The translations under genes and the position numbers were made by a program. The notes below the pieces were generated by a model. That model searched no databases. It saw only the letters and a list, made by a program, of their open reading frames with translations, and was not told where the DNA came from. 50,947 nt of DNA from Flavobacteriaceae bacterium CG2_30_34_30 (lineage in GTDB: Bacteria; Bacteroidota; Bacteroidia; Flavobacteriales; Flavobacteriaceae), in the NCBI GenBank assembly GCA_001873105.1, contig MNYN01000036.1, positions 1-50,947 of the forward strand, read 5' to 3'. Of the stretch, positions 37,457 through 47,770 are shown one piece after another; the stretch's first letter is position 1; each line of letters opens with the position of its first letter.

Positions 37457-38224
37457 ATGAAAATTATTTCTTATAATGTAAATGGCATTCGTGCCGCGTT
37501 AAGCAAGGGATTTATCGATTGGCTGATACAAGCCAACCCCGATGTTATTTGCCTACAAGAAACCAAAGCCCAAAAAGAACAATTGAATCTTAGTCTTTTT
37601 GAAGAAGCCGGCTACCCTTACCATTATTGGTTTAGTGCACAAAAAAAGGGATATAGTGGAGTTGCTATACTTTCAAAAACAAAACCTAACCACATACAAT
37701 ACGGCACAGGAATAGACCACATGGATTTTGAAGGCAGAAATTTACGCATCGATTTTGATGCATTTTCTGTAATGAGCCTGTATTTGCCAAGCGGAACAAA
37801 CGATGCCAGACTTGGATATAAATTTCAGTATATGGAAGAATTTTTACAGTATGTAACCCAACTGAAAAACGAAATACCAAACTTGCTAATTTGTGGAGAT
37901 TATAATATTTGTCATCGAGCTATTGATATTCACGACCCGATTAGAAACGCAAATGTTTCCGGATTTTTACCGGAGGAACGAGAATGGCTAGGACGATTTA
38001 TAGATAGTGGTTTTATAGATACCTTTAGACATTTCAACAAAGAACCAGATAACTATACTTGGTGGAGTTATCGTGCTAATTCCAGAAACAATAACAAAGG
38101 ATGGCGTATTGATTATCACATGCTCACAAACTCGTTACAAGAAAAACTAAAACGCGCCGTTATACTACCTGAGGCAAGGCATAGTGACCATTGCCCATTA
38201 ATGGTTGAATTAGAAATTAAATAA
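37457..38224 (+). CDS. xth: Exodeoxyribonuclease III (AP endonuclease)
   Basis: A 255-residue member of the Xth/APE1 family that cuts at abasic sites in base excision repair. Active-site residues: Asn7 in SYNVNGIRAA, Glu in CLQETKAQ, Asp/Asn in CGDYNICHRAIDI, and the C-terminal catalytic Asp-His in RHSDHCPLMVE. Length is normal. The next gene begins 9 bases after the stop, so xth leads a short operon with the OmpA-like and aldo/keto reductase genes. No clean -7 element, only TACATTTC at 37442. Confidence 0.96.
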   Translation: MKIISYNVNGIRAALSKGFIDWLIQANPDVICLQETKAQKEQLNLSLFEEAGYPYHYWFSAQKKGYSGVAILSKTKPNHIQYGTGIDHMDFEGRNLRIDFDAFSVMSLYLPSGTNDARLGYKFQYMEEFLQYVTQLKNEIPNLLICGDYNICHRAIDIHDPIRNANVSGFLPEEREWLGRFIDSGFIDTFRHFNKEPDNYTWWSYRANSRNNNKGWRIDYHMLTNSLQEKLKRAVILPEARHSDHCPLMVELEIK

Positions 38225-38233
38225 AGTAACTCT

Positions 38234-39187
38234 ATGATATCAAAGACCCTAACTTTTCTGGCACTACTATTTTTAACAACCTCTTGCGTTTCTTCTAAAG
38301 TTTTTGAAGACCTCAAGCAAGACAATGAAGCACTAAAAGCCGAAAACAAAGCCCTAATGGCACAGTTAGACGGCAAAAAAGGTAATGCAGATACTTATTC
38401 GTTGGCTGCCTTGCAAAAACAATACGAACAAGTAAAAACAGAAAGAGACCAATTAGCTTTAGACTATGCCGCTGTGCAAAACAATTTAAAACGATTACAG
38501 GATTCTTACGATGCTTTAGAAGCAAATAGTTCTGAAAATCTTACTGGAAATTTAGCGTTAAACAGAGAGTTGCTTACCAAACTAGAAGAAAAAGAAAAAG
38601 CACTTGCCAGAGAACGTGGAAGATTAGAAGAACTAGAAAAAGATTTAGCAGCACGTTCTAACCGCGTAAATGAATTAGAAGGACTTTTAGCGGCAAAAGA
38701 TGCACAAATGCATGCTTTAAAAGAAGCTATTTCTGCAGCATTAACAAATTTTGAAGGCAAAGGGCTTACCGTTGTGCAACGCGATGGCAAAGTGTATGTG
38801 TCCATGGAAAACAAATTGCTTTTTGAAAGTGGAAGTTGGGCGGTAAACAACAATGGAAAACTAGCCGTAGTACAATTAGGCGGTGTTTTAGCGCAAAATC
38901 CCGAAATAGCAGTATTGATAGAAGGCCATACCGATAACGTGCCCTACGGCGGAAGCGGACCACTGCAAGACAACTGGGATCTGTCCACAAAAAGAGCAAC
39001 CGCCATTGTAACGATACTTTCGGAAAATAATGCCATACTTAAAGAAAACCTCACAGCAGCCGGAAGAGGTGAATATGCGCCAATAGCCCCGAACAGTACT
39101 TCGGAAGGCAAAGCAAAAAACCGAAGAATCGAAGTAATACTAACCCCAAAACTTGATAAAATAAGCAAATTATTTCATGAACTATAA
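38234..39187 (+). CDS. OmpA-family peptidoglycan-binding lipoprotein with coiled coil
   Basis: A 317-residue lipoprotein: signal ending FLTTSC (Cys18). Residues about 25-170 are heptad-rich coiled coil (DLKQDNEALKAENKALMAQL and RERGRLEELEKDLAARSNRV). Residues about 185-305 form the OmpA/MotB domain that binds peptidoglycan, with IEGHTDNVPYGG, the expected Asp/Arg pair in NWDLSTKRA, and GRGEYAPIAPN near the end with KNRRIEVIL. It likely tethers the outer membrane to the cell wall. It follows xth by 9 bases and overlaps the next gene by 11. Confidence 0.93.
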   Translation: MISKTLTFLALLFLTTSCVSSKVFEDLKQDNEALKAENKALMAQLDGKKGNADTYSLAALQKQYEQVKTERDQLALDYAAVQNNLKRLQDSYDALEANSSENLTGNLALNRELLTKLEEKEKALARERGRLEELEKDLAARSNRVNELEGLLAAKDAQMHALKEAISAALTNFEGKGLTVVQRDGKVYVSMENKLLFESGSWAVNNNGKLAVVQLGGVLAQNPEIAVLIEGHTDNVPYGGSGPLQDNWDLSTKRATAIVTILSENNAILKENLTAAGRGEYAPIAPNSTSEGKAKNRRIEVILTPKLDKISKLFHEL

Positions 39188-40211
39188 TACCCTACCAAAT
39201 TCCGATTTAAAAATTAGTGAACTTGCTTTAGGCACCATGACTTGGGGGCAACAAAACAATCAAGAAGAAGCCCATAACCAATTAAATTTTGCATTGAATA
39301 ATGGTATTAACTTTATCGATACTGCCGAAATGTATTCTATACCGGGGCGAAAAGAAACCCAAGGCAGTACAGAAACCATAATTGGCAATTGGCTTTCCAC
39401 ATCAGGAAAGCGAAAAGACATTATTTTAGCTTCCAAAATAGCAGGACCTAGCAGAAATTTTAATCATATTCGCACTGATTTAAATTTTTCCAAAGCCTCT
39501 TTAAACGATGCTATAACTAAAAGCTTAAAACGATTACAGACAGATTATTTAGACCTTTATCAGCTGCATTGGCCGGAGCGCAATACCAATTATTTTGGAC
39601 AACGAGATTACCAACACCATCCTAATGAACTTTGGAAAGACAACTTTGCTGAAGTACTCGAAAACTTAAATTATTTTGTAAAAGAAGGAAAAATAAGATA
39701 CATAGGTGTTTCAAATGAAGCACCGTATGGACTAATGCGTTATGTGGAAGAAACTCGTAAAGGAGATATAAAAATAAGCAGCCTTCAAAATCCTTTTAAT
39801 TTATTAAACCGAAAAGACGAAATAGGGGTAACAGAAATTCTGCAACGGGAAAACATAGGTTATCTTGCCTATTCTCCTTTGGGTTTTGGACAACTCACCG
39901 GAAAATATTTAGATGATACACCAAAAAATTCCCGAGTAACCTTGTTTCCTAATTACAACAGATACCACAAGGAAAATGGTTTTAAAGCAACTAGAAGATA
40001 TAATGATTTAGCAAAAGCACACGGTTTGTCACTCACCCAAATGGCATTGGCATTTATAAGGCAACAGGCGTTTATTTCGAGCACTATTTTAGGAGCAACA
40101 ACTATAGAGCAACTGAAGGAAAATATAGAAAGTAAAAATGTGCTGTTATCCAAAGAAATTTTAGCAGAAATTCAAGCTATTCACGAAGCCATACCCAATC
40201 CGGCACCTTAA
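39177..40211 (+). CDS. Aldo/keto reductase (Tas-like)
   Basis: A 344-residue NAD(P)H-dependent aldo/keto reductase of the Tas group. The catalytic tetrad is Asp48 and Tyr53 in FIDTAEMYS, Lys87 in LASKIAG and His131 in LYQLHWPER. The N-terminal SDLKISELALGTMTWGQQ is typical for the group. Substrate unknown. Its ATG lies 11 bases inside the end of the OmpA-like gene, in another frame, which suggests coupled translation even though the two products have no obvious link. Confidence 0.94.
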   Translation: MNYNTLPNSDLKISELALGTMTWGQQNNQEEAHNQLNFALNNGINFIDTAEMYSIPGRKETQGSTETIIGNWLSTSGKRKDIILASKIAGPSRNFNHIRTDLNFSKASLNDAITKSLKRLQTDYLDLYQLHWPERNTNYFGQRDYQHHPNELWKDNFAEVLENLNYFVKEGKIRYIGVSNEAPYGLMRYVEETRKGDIKISSLQNPFNLLNRKDEIGVTEILQRENIGYLAYSPLGFGQLTGKYLDDTPKNSRVTLFPNYNRYHKENGFKATRRYNDLAKAHGLSLTQMALAFIRQQAFISSTILGATTIEQLKENIESKNVLLSKEILAEIQAIHEAIPNPAP

Positions 40212-40234
40212 AAAGTATCCAAAAAAATATTGTG

Positions 40235-40242
40235 TATCTTTG
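40235..40242 (+). promoter_or_regulatory. -7 element of the small lipoprotein gene
   Basis: TATCTTTG, a perfect TAnnTTTG, ends 24 bases upstream of the ATG at 40267. It suggests separate transcription from the xth group. No TTG is seen at -33. Confidence 0.45.
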
Positions 40243-40266
40243 AAGACTAACCAACACTTGTAACCA

Positions 40267-40905
40267 ATGAAAAAATATATCTTCTTAATGGTAGTTGCTG
40301 CCATTTTAATTTCCTGTACTTCCAAGCCGAAAGAAGAGGAGAAAATTATAGCAGAAGAGCAAGAAACAGAAGTAGTAGAAGCCATTGAAAACACAGGAGC
40401 AAAGGACTTTTGGGAAAACCTGAAAGCTATTTGTGGAAAAGCATTTGAAGGTAAACTTGTTAGTGCCCCTGCAAATGATGATTTTGCCGATAAAAAATTA
40501 GTAATGCACGTACTTTCGTGTGATGATGAAACCATTTTAATTCCCTTTAATGTGGGCGACAATTTATCTAGAACTTGGATTTTTAGCTACAAAAATGGCA
40601 GAATACAGCTAAAACATGACCATAGAATGCAAGATGGCAAAAACGATGCAGTAACCATGTATGGTGGCACCACCACAAACTCCGGAATGGCAAGTATGCA
40701 AATGTTTCCTGCTGATCAAGAAACTTTAGAAGTAATTCCAGCAGCATTTTCCAATGCTTGGTGGGTTACGATTGACAGCACTGCGTTTACCTACAACTTA
40801 CAAAGAATAGGCACAAATCGATTATTTACGGTTTCGTTTGACCTTACTAATGAAGTAGAAAAACCTGCTCCTTCCTGGGGTTGGGAAGATTTTGGAAAGG
40901 AATAG
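40267..40905 (+). CDS. Lipoprotein of unknown function
   Basis: A 212-residue lipoprotein: VVAAILISC with the lipidated Cys at residue 17, then TSKPKEEEK and a Glu-rich linker to about residue 43. The globular part contains FWENLKAICGKAFEGKLVSA, a segment with MHVLSCDDETILIPFNVGDN, and DHRMQDGKNDAVTMYGGTT. I do not recognise a named family. It has its own -7 element and faces sdhB across a spacer that holds a terminator. Confidence 0.83.
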   Translation: MKKYIFLMVVAAILISCTSKPKEEEKIIAEEQETEVVEAIENTGAKDFWENLKAICGKAFEGKLVSAPANDDFADKKLVMHVLSCDDETILIPFNVGDNLSRTWIFSYKNGRIQLKHDHRMQDGKNDAVTMYGGTTTNSGMASMQMFPADQETLEVIPAAFSNAWWVTIDSTAFTYNLQRIGTNRLFTVSFDLTNEVEKPAPSWGWEDFGKE

Positions 40906-41058
40906 TTTCTTATAAATGCTTTAAAAAATAATTACACATAAAATTTATGGCTTTAATATGGTAAGCTTTGTTAATGCTTACAAAATAGCAATAAGTTTAA
41001 GTACATACCTCCATTAGATTTTGCATATATTCAAAAGAAAGTAGGATTAAAAAGCTAC

Positions 41059-41102
41059 TAAAAAGCCCTGCTTCTAAACATAAAAAGTAGGGTTTTTCTT
41101 TT
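41059..41102. terminator. Probable terminator between the small lipoprotein gene and sdhB
   Basis: AAAAGCCCTGCTT pairs with AAGTAGGGTTTTT (two G-T pairs) over a loop of about 12 bases and is followed by a T-rich stretch on the plus strand. A-runs before it would serve sdhB on the minus strand. The rest of 40906-41119 shows nothing. Confidence 0.75.
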
Positions 41103-41119
41103 ATATAAAAACGAGTATT

Positions 41120-41866
41120 TTATCCTTTTAAACTTGCACTTAAATATTCCCTATTCATTCGAGCTATGTTTTCAAGTGAAATGCCTTTAGGACATTCTAT
41201 TTCGCAAGCTCCTGTGTTTGTGCAATTTCCAAATCCTTCGTCGTCCATTTGTCTTACCATATTTAGCACCCTGTCTGTGGCTTCAATTCTTCCTTGTGGT
41301 AATAAGGCAAACTGCGAAACTTTAGCAGAAACAAACAGCATAGCAGATGCATTTTTACAGGCAGCTACACAAGCACCACAGCCTATACAAGTTGCGGCAT
41401 CAAATGCCATATCGGCATTGTGTTTGTTAACCGGAATAGCATTGGCATCTACGGTATTACCGGAGGTGTTTATAGAAATAAATCCTCCTGCATGTTGGAT
41501 TCTATCAAAAGCAGATCTATCTACAATTAAATCTTTTATTACAGGAAATGCTTTTGCTCTGAAGGGCTCAATAAAGATAGTGTCGCCATCTTTAAACATA
41601 CGCATATGCAACTGGCAGGTGGTAACACCTGTGTCTGGACCATGAGGTTCACCATTAATCTGTAAGGAGCAGGAACCACAAATTCCTTCTCTGCAATCAT
41701 GGTCAAATGCTACAGGATCTTCGCCTTTGTTATTTAATTGCTCATTCAACATGTCTATCATATCCAAAAAGGACATATCAGGAGAGACATCATCGATTTT
41801 ATAGGTAACGATTTTCCCTTTTGATTGGGCATCCTCTTGACGCCATATTTTGAGTGTAAGATTCAT
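41120..41866 (-). CDS. sdhB: Succinate dehydrogenase/fumarate reductase iron-sulfur subunit
   Basis: A 248-residue iron-sulfur subunit. The [2Fe-2S] ligands are Cys58, Cys63 and Cys66 in [13 protein letters not shown] and Cys84 in GVTTCQLH. The other clusters are bound by [15 protein letters not shown] and [15 protein letters not shown]. It carries electrons from SdhA to the menaquinone-reducing cytochrome b. The spacing of the first cluster fits the Bacteroidetes type, not the E. coli one. It is the last of sdhCAB, 70 bases after sdhA. Confidence 0.97.
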   Translation of the reverse strand: MNLTLKIWRQEDAQSKGKIVTYKIDDVSPDMSFLDMIDMLNEQLNNKGEDPVAFDHDCREGICGSCSLQINGEPHGPDTGVTTCQLHMRMFKDGDTIFIEPFRAKAFPVIKDLIVDRSAFDRIQHAGGFISINTSGNTVDANAIPVNKHNADMAFDAATCIGCGACVAACKNASAMLFVSAKVSQFALLPQGRIEATDRVLNMVRQMDDEGFGNCTNTGACEIECPKGISLENIARMNREYLSASLKG

Positions 41867-41914
41867 TTTTTTTAGATTTTAATAGGGAGTTGTGGAAAGT
41901 GCGTTTTTTCAAAA

Positions 41915-41938
41915 CTAATCTCTCCAATCTCCAATCTT
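41915..41938. repeat. Short 7-bp-period repeat at the sdhA-sdhB junction
   Basis: CTAATCT followed by CTCCAATCT and CCAATCTT: three imperfect copies of CCAATCT, the last running into the sdhA stop codon. It is the shortest of three 7-bp-period arrays in the window and the least certain. Confidence 0.5.
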
Positions 41939-43940
41939 ATTTATAGCTCCTAGTAACCAATTTTATGTTTTCAAAATGTAATTCTTCTTTATGCAATACC
42001 GCTTCACTTGGTTTTCCTTTGTATTCCCAAGCGGCTGCGTAAGCAAAATTTTCATCGTCGCGTAATGCTTCACCGTCTTCGGTTTGGTATTCTTCTCTAT
42101 AATGACCGCCACAAGATTCATTTCTGTGCAGGGCGTCTTTGGCAAAAAGCTCGCCAAGTTCTAAGAAATCGGCTACCCGCAATGCTTTTTCTAACTCTTG
42201 GTTTAGGCTGTTTGCGTTTCCGGGTACTTTAACGTCTTTATAAAATTCTTCTCTCAAAGCTGCAATTTCATTTATTGCTTGATTTAATCGTTCGGCATTT
42301 CTGGCCATTCCTACTTTATCCCACATTATTTTCCCGAGTTTTTTGTGAAAATAATCTACTGTTTTGGATCCTTTGTTGTTGGTGAAATGCTCAATTTGCG
42401 ATTTTACATTATGTTCAGCAGCTTCAAATTCGGGTAAATCTGTAGATATTGGTCCGGTGCGTATGTCGTTTGCTAAATAATCGCCTATGGTATAAGGCAG
42501 TACAAAATAACCATCAGCCAATCCTTGCATTAGTGCAGAGGCTCCTAAACGGTTTGCACCGTGGTCGGAGAAATTGGCTTCACCTATGGCGTAGCAACCT
42601 TCTACGGTAGTCATTAGGTTATAATCCACCCAAATACCACCCATTGTATAATGTGCCGCAGGGTAAATCATCATTGGTGTTTCATACGGATTTTGATCTA
42701 CGATTTTTTCATACATCTGAAAAAGGTTTCCGTATTTGTTTTCTATAACTTCTTTGCCTAGTTTTTCAACTAATTTGGTGTCATTTTCATCTAAATGTTT
42801 TATTCTGGCTTGCTCTTTTCCATAACGCTCAAAAGAAGTTGCAAAATCTAAATATACAGCTTCTCCGGTTTTGTTTACGCCAAATCCGGCATCACAACGT
42901 TCCTTAGCTGCTCTAGATGCAACATCACGCGGCACAAGATTACCATAGGAAGGATAGCGTCTTTCTAGGTAATAATCTCTATCTTTTTCAGCCAATTCTG
43001 TTGGTTTTAATTTTCCTTCACGAATGGCTTTAGCATCTTCTAACTTTTTTGGCACCCAAATTCTTCCGTCATTTCTTAAAGATTCTGACATTAAGGTCAA
43101 TTTTGATTGATGCTCTCCGGAAACAGGAATACAGGTTGGGTGAATTTGTGTAAAACAAAGGTTAGCAAAATAGGCTCCTTTCTTGTGAATTTTCCAAGCT
43201 GCGGTGGCGTTGCTTCCCATGGCATTAGTGGATAAGTAAAAAACATTTGCATAACCACCGGAGCCAATGACTACGGCGTGAGCCGAATGTCTTTCAATTT
43301 CACCCGTCACTAAATTTCTGGCGATAATTCCTCTTGCTTTTCCGTCAACTACAACCAAATCTAGCATTTCATGACGGTTGTACATTTTTATTTTTCCGCG
43401 GCCTATTTGTCTGTTCATTGCGGAATAAGCACCAAGCAATAACTGTTGTCCGGTTTGTCCTTTTGCGTAAAAGGTTCTGGAAACCAGTACCCCTCCAAAA
43501 GAGCGATTGTCAAGTAAACCTCCATATTCTCTAGCAAAAGGAACGCCTTGTGCCACACATTGGTCTATGATGTTTGCCGAAACTTCGGCCAAACGATATA
43601 CGTTTGATTCGCGAGAGCGGTAGTCGCCTCCTTTTACGGTGTCGTAAAAAAGTCGATAATTGGAATCGCCATCTCCTTGGTAATTTTTTGCGGCATTAAT
43701 TCCGCCTTGAGCTGCAATGGAGTGTGCACGACGGGGGGAATCTTGAAAACAAAAGGCTTTTACATTATAACCCAATTCGGCTAGAGTGGCCGCTGCCGAA
43801 CCTCCGGCAAGACCTGTACCCACTACAATGATGTCAATATTTCTTTTATTGGCAGGATTGACTAAGTGGATTTTATTTTTATGATTGGTCCATTTGTCTG
43901 CAAGAGAACCTTCCGGAATTTTAGAATCTAATGTTGTCAT
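41937..43940 (-). CDS. sdhA: Succinate dehydrogenase/fumarate reductase flavoprotein subunit
   Basis: A 667-residue flavoprotein. The FAD fold starts [19 protein letters not shown], and the His in [11 protein letters not shown] is where FAD is covalently attached. Substrate-site segments include [16 protein letters not shown] and [15 protein letters not shown]. It oxidises succinate in the TCA cycle or reduces fumarate. I place the start at ATG 43940 ([11 protein letters not shown]), 10 bases after sdhC; a longer reading from a TTG at 43988 would overlap sdhC and is rejected. Confidence 0.97.
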   Translation of the reverse strand: MTTLDSKIPEGSLADKWTNHKNKIHLVNPANKRNIDIIVVGTGLAGGSAAATLAELGYNVKAFCFQDSPRRAHSIAAQGGINAAKNYQGDGDSNYRLFYDTVKGGDYRSRESNVYRLAEVSANIIDQCVAQGVPFAREYGGLLDNRSFGGVLVSRTFYAKGQTGQQLLLGAYSAMNRQIGRGKIKMYNRHEMLDLVVVDGKARGIIARNLVTGEIERHSAHAVVIGSGGYANVFYLSTNAMGSNATAAWKIHKKGAYFANLCFTQIHPTCIPVSGEHQSKLTLMSESLRNDGRIWVPKKLEDAKAIREGKLKPTELAEKDRDYYLERRYPSYGNLVPRDVASRAAKERCDAGFGVNKTGEAVYLDFATSFERYGKEQARIKHLDENDTKLVEKLGKEVIENKYGNLFQMYEKIVDQNPYETPMMIYPAAHYTMGGIWVDYNLMTTVEGCYAIGEANFSDHGANRLGASALMQGLADGYFVLPYTIGDYLANDIRTGPISTDLPEFEAAEHNVKSQIEHFTNNKGSKTVDYFHKKLGKIMWDKVGMARNAERLNQAINEIAALREEFYKDVKVPGNANSLNQELEKALRVADFLELGELFAKDALHRNESCGGHYREEYQTEDGEALRDDENFAYAAAWEYKGKPSEAVLHKEELHFENIKLVTRSYK

Positions 43941-43950
43941 ACTGCTTGTA

Positions 43951-44610
43951 TTACTGATTAAAATGATGAAAAAGGGCGATAAACACAAACCCTAATGGAA
44001 TAAGAATAGCAAATGCTACCGTAAACCCTTTAAGTCCTTTTGAATATTTATTGTTAAAGCCAATGGATTGAAATGAGGAGGAGAAACCATGTAGTAAGTG
44101 TAATGCTAAGAAGACAAAGGAAATAACATACAAACCTGTGCGCACCGGACTTTCAAATTTGGCTACCATTTCGCCAAAATAACGAGTGGAATCATCGGGA
44201 TGCGATTCTACATATTTATGTACAATTTCAGGTATCCAAAAGTCATAAAAATGCAGGCCTAAGAAAGCTAATATCACTATTCCTGACCAAATCATGTTTC
44301 GGGACATCCAAGAAGAGTTTGCCGAACCATTGTAGCTAAAATAGGAAATACCTCGGGCATTTCTATTTCTGATTTCTAAAACAAAACCCATTATAAAATG
44401 AAAGACTACACCAAAGATTAAAATAGGTTGTGCCACAAATTGTACCACGGCGTTAGTCCCCATATAATGAGAAATCGCATTAAAAGCATCTGCGCTGAAT
44501 ACCGACGTAATATTGATAAAAAAATGTTGTGTTAAAAAGAGAACTAAGAAAAGTCCTGAAAGAGCCATTGCCACTTTTCTGGCAATAGAAGAAGTTATCA
44601 TTCCGCTCAT
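43951..44610 (-). CDS. sdhC: Succinate dehydrogenase cytochrome b558 subunit
   Basis: A 219-residue membrane anchor with five hydrophobic helices, the single-subunit diheme cytochrome b type (SdhC/FrdC of the menaquinone-linked B class). Candidate heme ligands are His residues in [30 protein letters not shown] and [11 protein letters not shown]. It begins the sdhCAB operon. Its ATG at 44610 follows a full promoter after a leader of about 20 bases. Confidence 0.95.
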   Translation of the reverse strand: MSGMITSSIARKVAMALSGLFLVLFLTQHFFINITSVFSADAFNAISHYMGTNAVVQFVAQPILIFGVVFHFIMGFVLEIRNRNARGISYFSYNGSANSSWMSRNMIWSGIVILAFLGLHFYDFWIPEIVHKYVESHPDDSTRYFGEMVAKFESPVRTGLYVISFVFLALHLLHGFSSSFQSIGFNNKYSKGLKGFTVAFAILIPLGFVFIALFHHFNQ

Positions 44611-44635
44611 TGGAAGTTATTTTAAAATATGAATA

Positions 44636-44667
44636 CAAAAATACAAGGATACTAGATGAATAGCAAA
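44636..44667 (-). promoter_or_regulatory. Promoter of sdhCAB
   Basis: Minus strand: TTTG at 44667-44664, 20 bases, then TATTTTTG at 44643-44636. Both boxes and spacing match the flavobacterial consensus, and the ATG of sdhC lies 26 bases after the -7 box. Confidence 0.7.
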
Positions 44668-44794
44668 CTTTAGCCGATGTTTAAACCGTATTTAGAATTG
44701 ATATAAAAAAGAATTTCCTTTTTGTTTGTTGTTTTGTCTTATTTTTGACTTTTTAGGCGGAAATGGTTAAACAATTAAGTATTCTCAGATACAA

Positions 44795-47647
44795 TTATTC
44801 TATTATCAACTCTTTACTTTCGGTTTTTCCGTTAATGGTAACTTCTGTATTGTAATTTCCTTTTGGTAAGTAATATTTACTGTTTTTTTTCTTTTCGATA
44901 ACTGCAGTTTTATCTTCTTTAAGCAACGCCGATTTGCCACTTTCTGAAATACTCATGTCATAGGAAAATGAGTTAAATCCTTTTTCAGCATCTTGCTTTT
45001 TGGAAAATAAAACAACGCCATTTTTACTTTTTACAGTTAGTGTTGCCACTCCTGGCTTAGAAGTGTAAAATACAACAGATGTTTCCGGTTCAGATGGTAA
45101 ACGCCACTTACTCCAACTTGTTCCCCAACGATTAGAATGACGCACTTTTTCAATAGAAAATAAAACCAGTGCTTCCTTTAACTTTTCTTTAGTCATTTCT
45201 TGTAACATTCCTATGTTAGTTTTGTATATAGATCGGCCATGAGTTCCTAGTACCAAGTCTTTTGCTTCTGCCTGTATGCGTATGTCGTGTACTGCCACAT
45301 TCGGCAAATTGCTTGAAAATCGTTCCCAACTTTCTCCACGGTCAAATGACACATACGCAGCATCATCAGTTCCTAAATACAAAATGTCTTCATTAACAGG
45401 ATCTTCTCTAATAACATTTACAGGTGAAAGGAGAAGGTTTGCCCGGATACTTGTCCAAGTTTTGCCAAAATCGTCACTCTTATAGACGTATGGCGCAAAA
45501 TCATCCCAACGATACCCATTTAAGGTTACATAAACACGTTCCTTTTTATGTTGCGAAGCAATAACTCGGGATACCCATAAATCCTGTGGGAAGGTGGTGG
45601 AGATGTTTTCCCAACTCCCACCGCTGTTTTGAGATATATGCACTAATCCGTCATCACTGCCAGTATAAAGTAGCCCAAACTGAAAAGGAGACTCACTAAT
45701 AGTTGTAATTGTGCCATAAGCGACGTTTCCTTTTTTGCCTCCTTTAGTCAAATCGGGCGAAATGGCAACATAATCTTCGCCTTGATTTAAAGAGCGCATA
45801 AGTTTATTTCCTCCGTAATATAAGATGTCTTGGTTGTGTGAAGAAAGTAAAATAGGGGTTTGCCAGTTAAATCGATAAGGCGATTCGCCCAATACGTGTT
45901 TGGGTTGAATGAAGGTGGTTTTATCAGTTGCTCTATCTATCCTGAAATAATTGCCAAACTGAAATCCGGTATATACTAGTTTAGGATTGCGGCTATCTAC
46001 TTCAATTTGCATACCATCGCCTCCCATTAATGCTTTATACGGATAATCGCCTGAATTTTGCCACTCTACCGATTGTTTATAGTCATTTGAGCCAACCCAA
46101 ACACCATTATCCTGCGCCCCGGCATACACATTATAGGGTTTTTGATTATCTACCTGCAAAGCATATACTTGCATTACAGGAGTGGAATTGCATTTCAACC
46201 AGTTTTCACCATCGTCAAAAGTGATGTTAACTCCGCCATCATTGCCGTTAATCAAGTGTTTTGGATTCTTGGGGTTTAACCATAAAGCATGGTGGTCCAC
46301 ATGCACATTATCGGCATCCATGGAAGCAAAAGTTTTTCCACCATCTTTCGACTTTAAAATAGGGACTCCAAAAATATAAATGGCTTCTGGATTGTTTCGT
46401 TGTACACGAATTTCTCCAAAATAATACCCGTAGGAATAGTAAATATCGTCCAGATAATCGTCGTGGGTTTTTTTCCACGTTTTTCCGCCATCGGTAGTTT
46501 TGTAAATTTCTGCACCTATTACCGGTGTGTCAAATAACATGGTGTTTGCATCCTCTAAATATTTAGCTAAATCTACCGGTTGAACGGTCCCGCCGCTTAC
46601 CATTTGTTTGACGTTTTCTGCACGGTATTTTTCTTGAAAATTATTTTCTCGTAAAAACCGGTTCAACGTGCTGTTTTCCAAAGCCATAAATTGAACAACC
46701 GTCATGGTTTTAAAATCGTCTTTGGTGAGGATGCCATCGGCTTTTGACTTTTTATCGGCAGGGCGTAAATCTTGATTATCTAATAAAGCATAAACAGTAT
46801 TGGCATCATATACTGCCAGACCAATGCGCCCAACTCCTTTTCCTGTGGGAAAACCATTTCCTTCTGCTGAAATTTTTGCCCAAGTATTTCCGGCATCGGT
46901 ACTTTTAAAAATAGCAGAGCCTTCGCCACTTCCTTCAAAATGCCATGCTTTTCGGTCTCTTTGCCATGAAGAGGCATATTGTATATTAAAATCATTTGGG
47001 TCTGCTTCTAGATCGATGATACCGCTTTCTTTATCTACAAAGAGCGTTTTTTGCCAAGTTTTTCCGCCGTCTTCGGTTTTGTAAATCCCTCGCATTTCGT
47101 TAGAAGAATACAAATGTCCTACGACAGCAACCACAACTTCATCGGCATTATTAGGATTGATGAGGATACGTCCAAAATGATGCGCATCTTCTAAACCCAT
47201 GTTTTGCCAAGTGGCACCTTTATCGATTGATTTTAAAATGCCAATTCCGGCGTATGACGAGCGAGAAGAATTGTTTTCACCCGTGCCTGCCCAGAGGATT
47301 CCATTTTTCCAATCTACAGCAATATCGCCTAAGTTTTGCGTGGGAGCGTTTTCCATTATAGGTGTAAAACTAGTACCGTTGTTATTGGTGTACCACAAAC
47401 CACCACTGGCATAAGCCACATAAAATTCAGAAGGATTGTTTGGGTTTGCGTCTATGTCTACCACACGACCACTCATTACCGTTGGCCCAATATTGATGAA
47501 CGAGATGTTTTTTACGAGGGAATTTTTAGTCAGATTTTCTTTTTGCACCAATGCCGCTTGTAATTCGGCAGCAGTAGTTGCAACAGGTTGGGCAATAGAA
47601 ACAGAAAGAATAAAAAAAAGGAAGATGGACAGAAAAAGTGGTTTCAT
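44795..47647 (-). CDS. Secreted BNR/VPS10-like beta-propeller protein
   Basis: A 950-residue secreted protein: signal peptide LSIFLFFILSVSIAQP, then a long run of BNR/sortilin-type repeats. The Asp-box form S-x-D-x-G-x-T-W is seen many times, for example LKSIDKGATWQNM, YKTEDGGKTWQKT, FKSTDAGNTWAKI, YKSDDFGKTWTSI and SFDRGESWERF. The repeats fit one or two beta-propellers. The last 120 residues look like an Ig-like domain and end LPKGNYNTEVTINGKTESKE, which could be a type IX sorting signal but is not conclusive. Sequence alone does not tell whether it is enzymatic. It stands alone, upstream of pepP in divergent orientation. Confidence 0.88.
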   Translation of the reverse strand: MKPLFLSIFLFFILSVSIAQPVATTAAELQAALVQKENLTKNSLVKNISFINIGPTVMSGRVVDIDANPNNPSEFYVAYASGGLWYTNNNGTSFTPIMENAPTQNLGDIAVDWKNGILWAGTGENNSSRSSYAGIGILKSIDKGATWQNMGLEDAHHFGRILINPNNADEVVVAVVGHLYSSNEMRGIYKTEDGGKTWQKTLFVDKESGIIDLEADPNDFNIQYASSWQRDRKAWHFEGSGEGSAIFKSTDAGNTWAKISAEGNGFPTGKGVGRIGLAVYDANTVYALLDNQDLRPADKKSKADGILTKDDFKTMTVVQFMALENSTLNRFLRENNFQEKYRAENVKQMVSGGTVQPVDLAKYLEDANTMLFDTPVIGAEIYKTTDGGKTWKKTHDDYLDDIYYSYGYYFGEIRVQRNNPEAIYIFGVPILKSKDGGKTFASMDADNVHVDHHALWLNPKNPKHLINGNDGGVNITFDDGENWLKCNSTPVMQVYALQVDNQKPYNVYAGAQDNGVWVGSNDYKQSVEWQNSGDYPYKALMGGDGMQIEVDSRNPKLVYTGFQFGNYFRIDRATDKTTFIQPKHVLGESPYRFNWQTPILLSSHNQDILYYGGNKLMRSLNQGEDYVAISPDLTKGGKKGNVAYGTITTISESPFQFGLLYTGSDDGLVHISQNSGGSWENISTTFPQDLWVSRVIASQHKKERVYVTLNGYRWDDFAPYVYKSDDFGKTWTSIRANLLLSPVNVIREDPVNEDILYLGTDDAAYVSFDRGESWERFSSNLPNVAVHDIRIQAEAKDLVLGTHGRSIYKTNIGMLQEMTKEKLKEALVLFSIEKVRHSNRWGTSWSKWRLPSEPETSVVFYTSKPGVATLTVKSKNGVVLFSKKQDAEKGFNSFSYDMSISESGKSALLKEDKTAVIEKKKNSKYYLPKGNYNTEVTINGKTESKELIIE

Positions 47648-47740
47648 TGTAATTCGTTTTTAAGGTGTTGAAAGTTAATAAAGTTTAAGGAGTTTCAAAA
47701 TATTTATAAAGAGTTTAACTGCTTTTGAAGAGAATTCTTT

Positions 47741-47748
47741 TAATTTTG
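47741..47748 (+). promoter_or_regulatory. Probable -7 element of the aminopeptidase gene
   Basis: TAATTTTG matches TAnnTTTG, 22 bases before the ATG at 47771. A TTTG at 47724-47727 is only 13 bases upstream, closer than usual. Confidence 0.4.
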
Positions 47749-47770
47749 AAGTAATTTAAAAGAATCTCTT

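Noticed and set aside
40906..41119. Possible small RNA or tRNA in the spacer
   Set aside because: No cloverleaf or conserved tRNA bases; only a terminator hairpin is seen.
43940..43988. TTG start giving sdhA 16 extra residues
   Set aside because: The extension overlaps sdhC and is hydrophobic nonsense for this family; ATG 43940 fits the known N-terminus.
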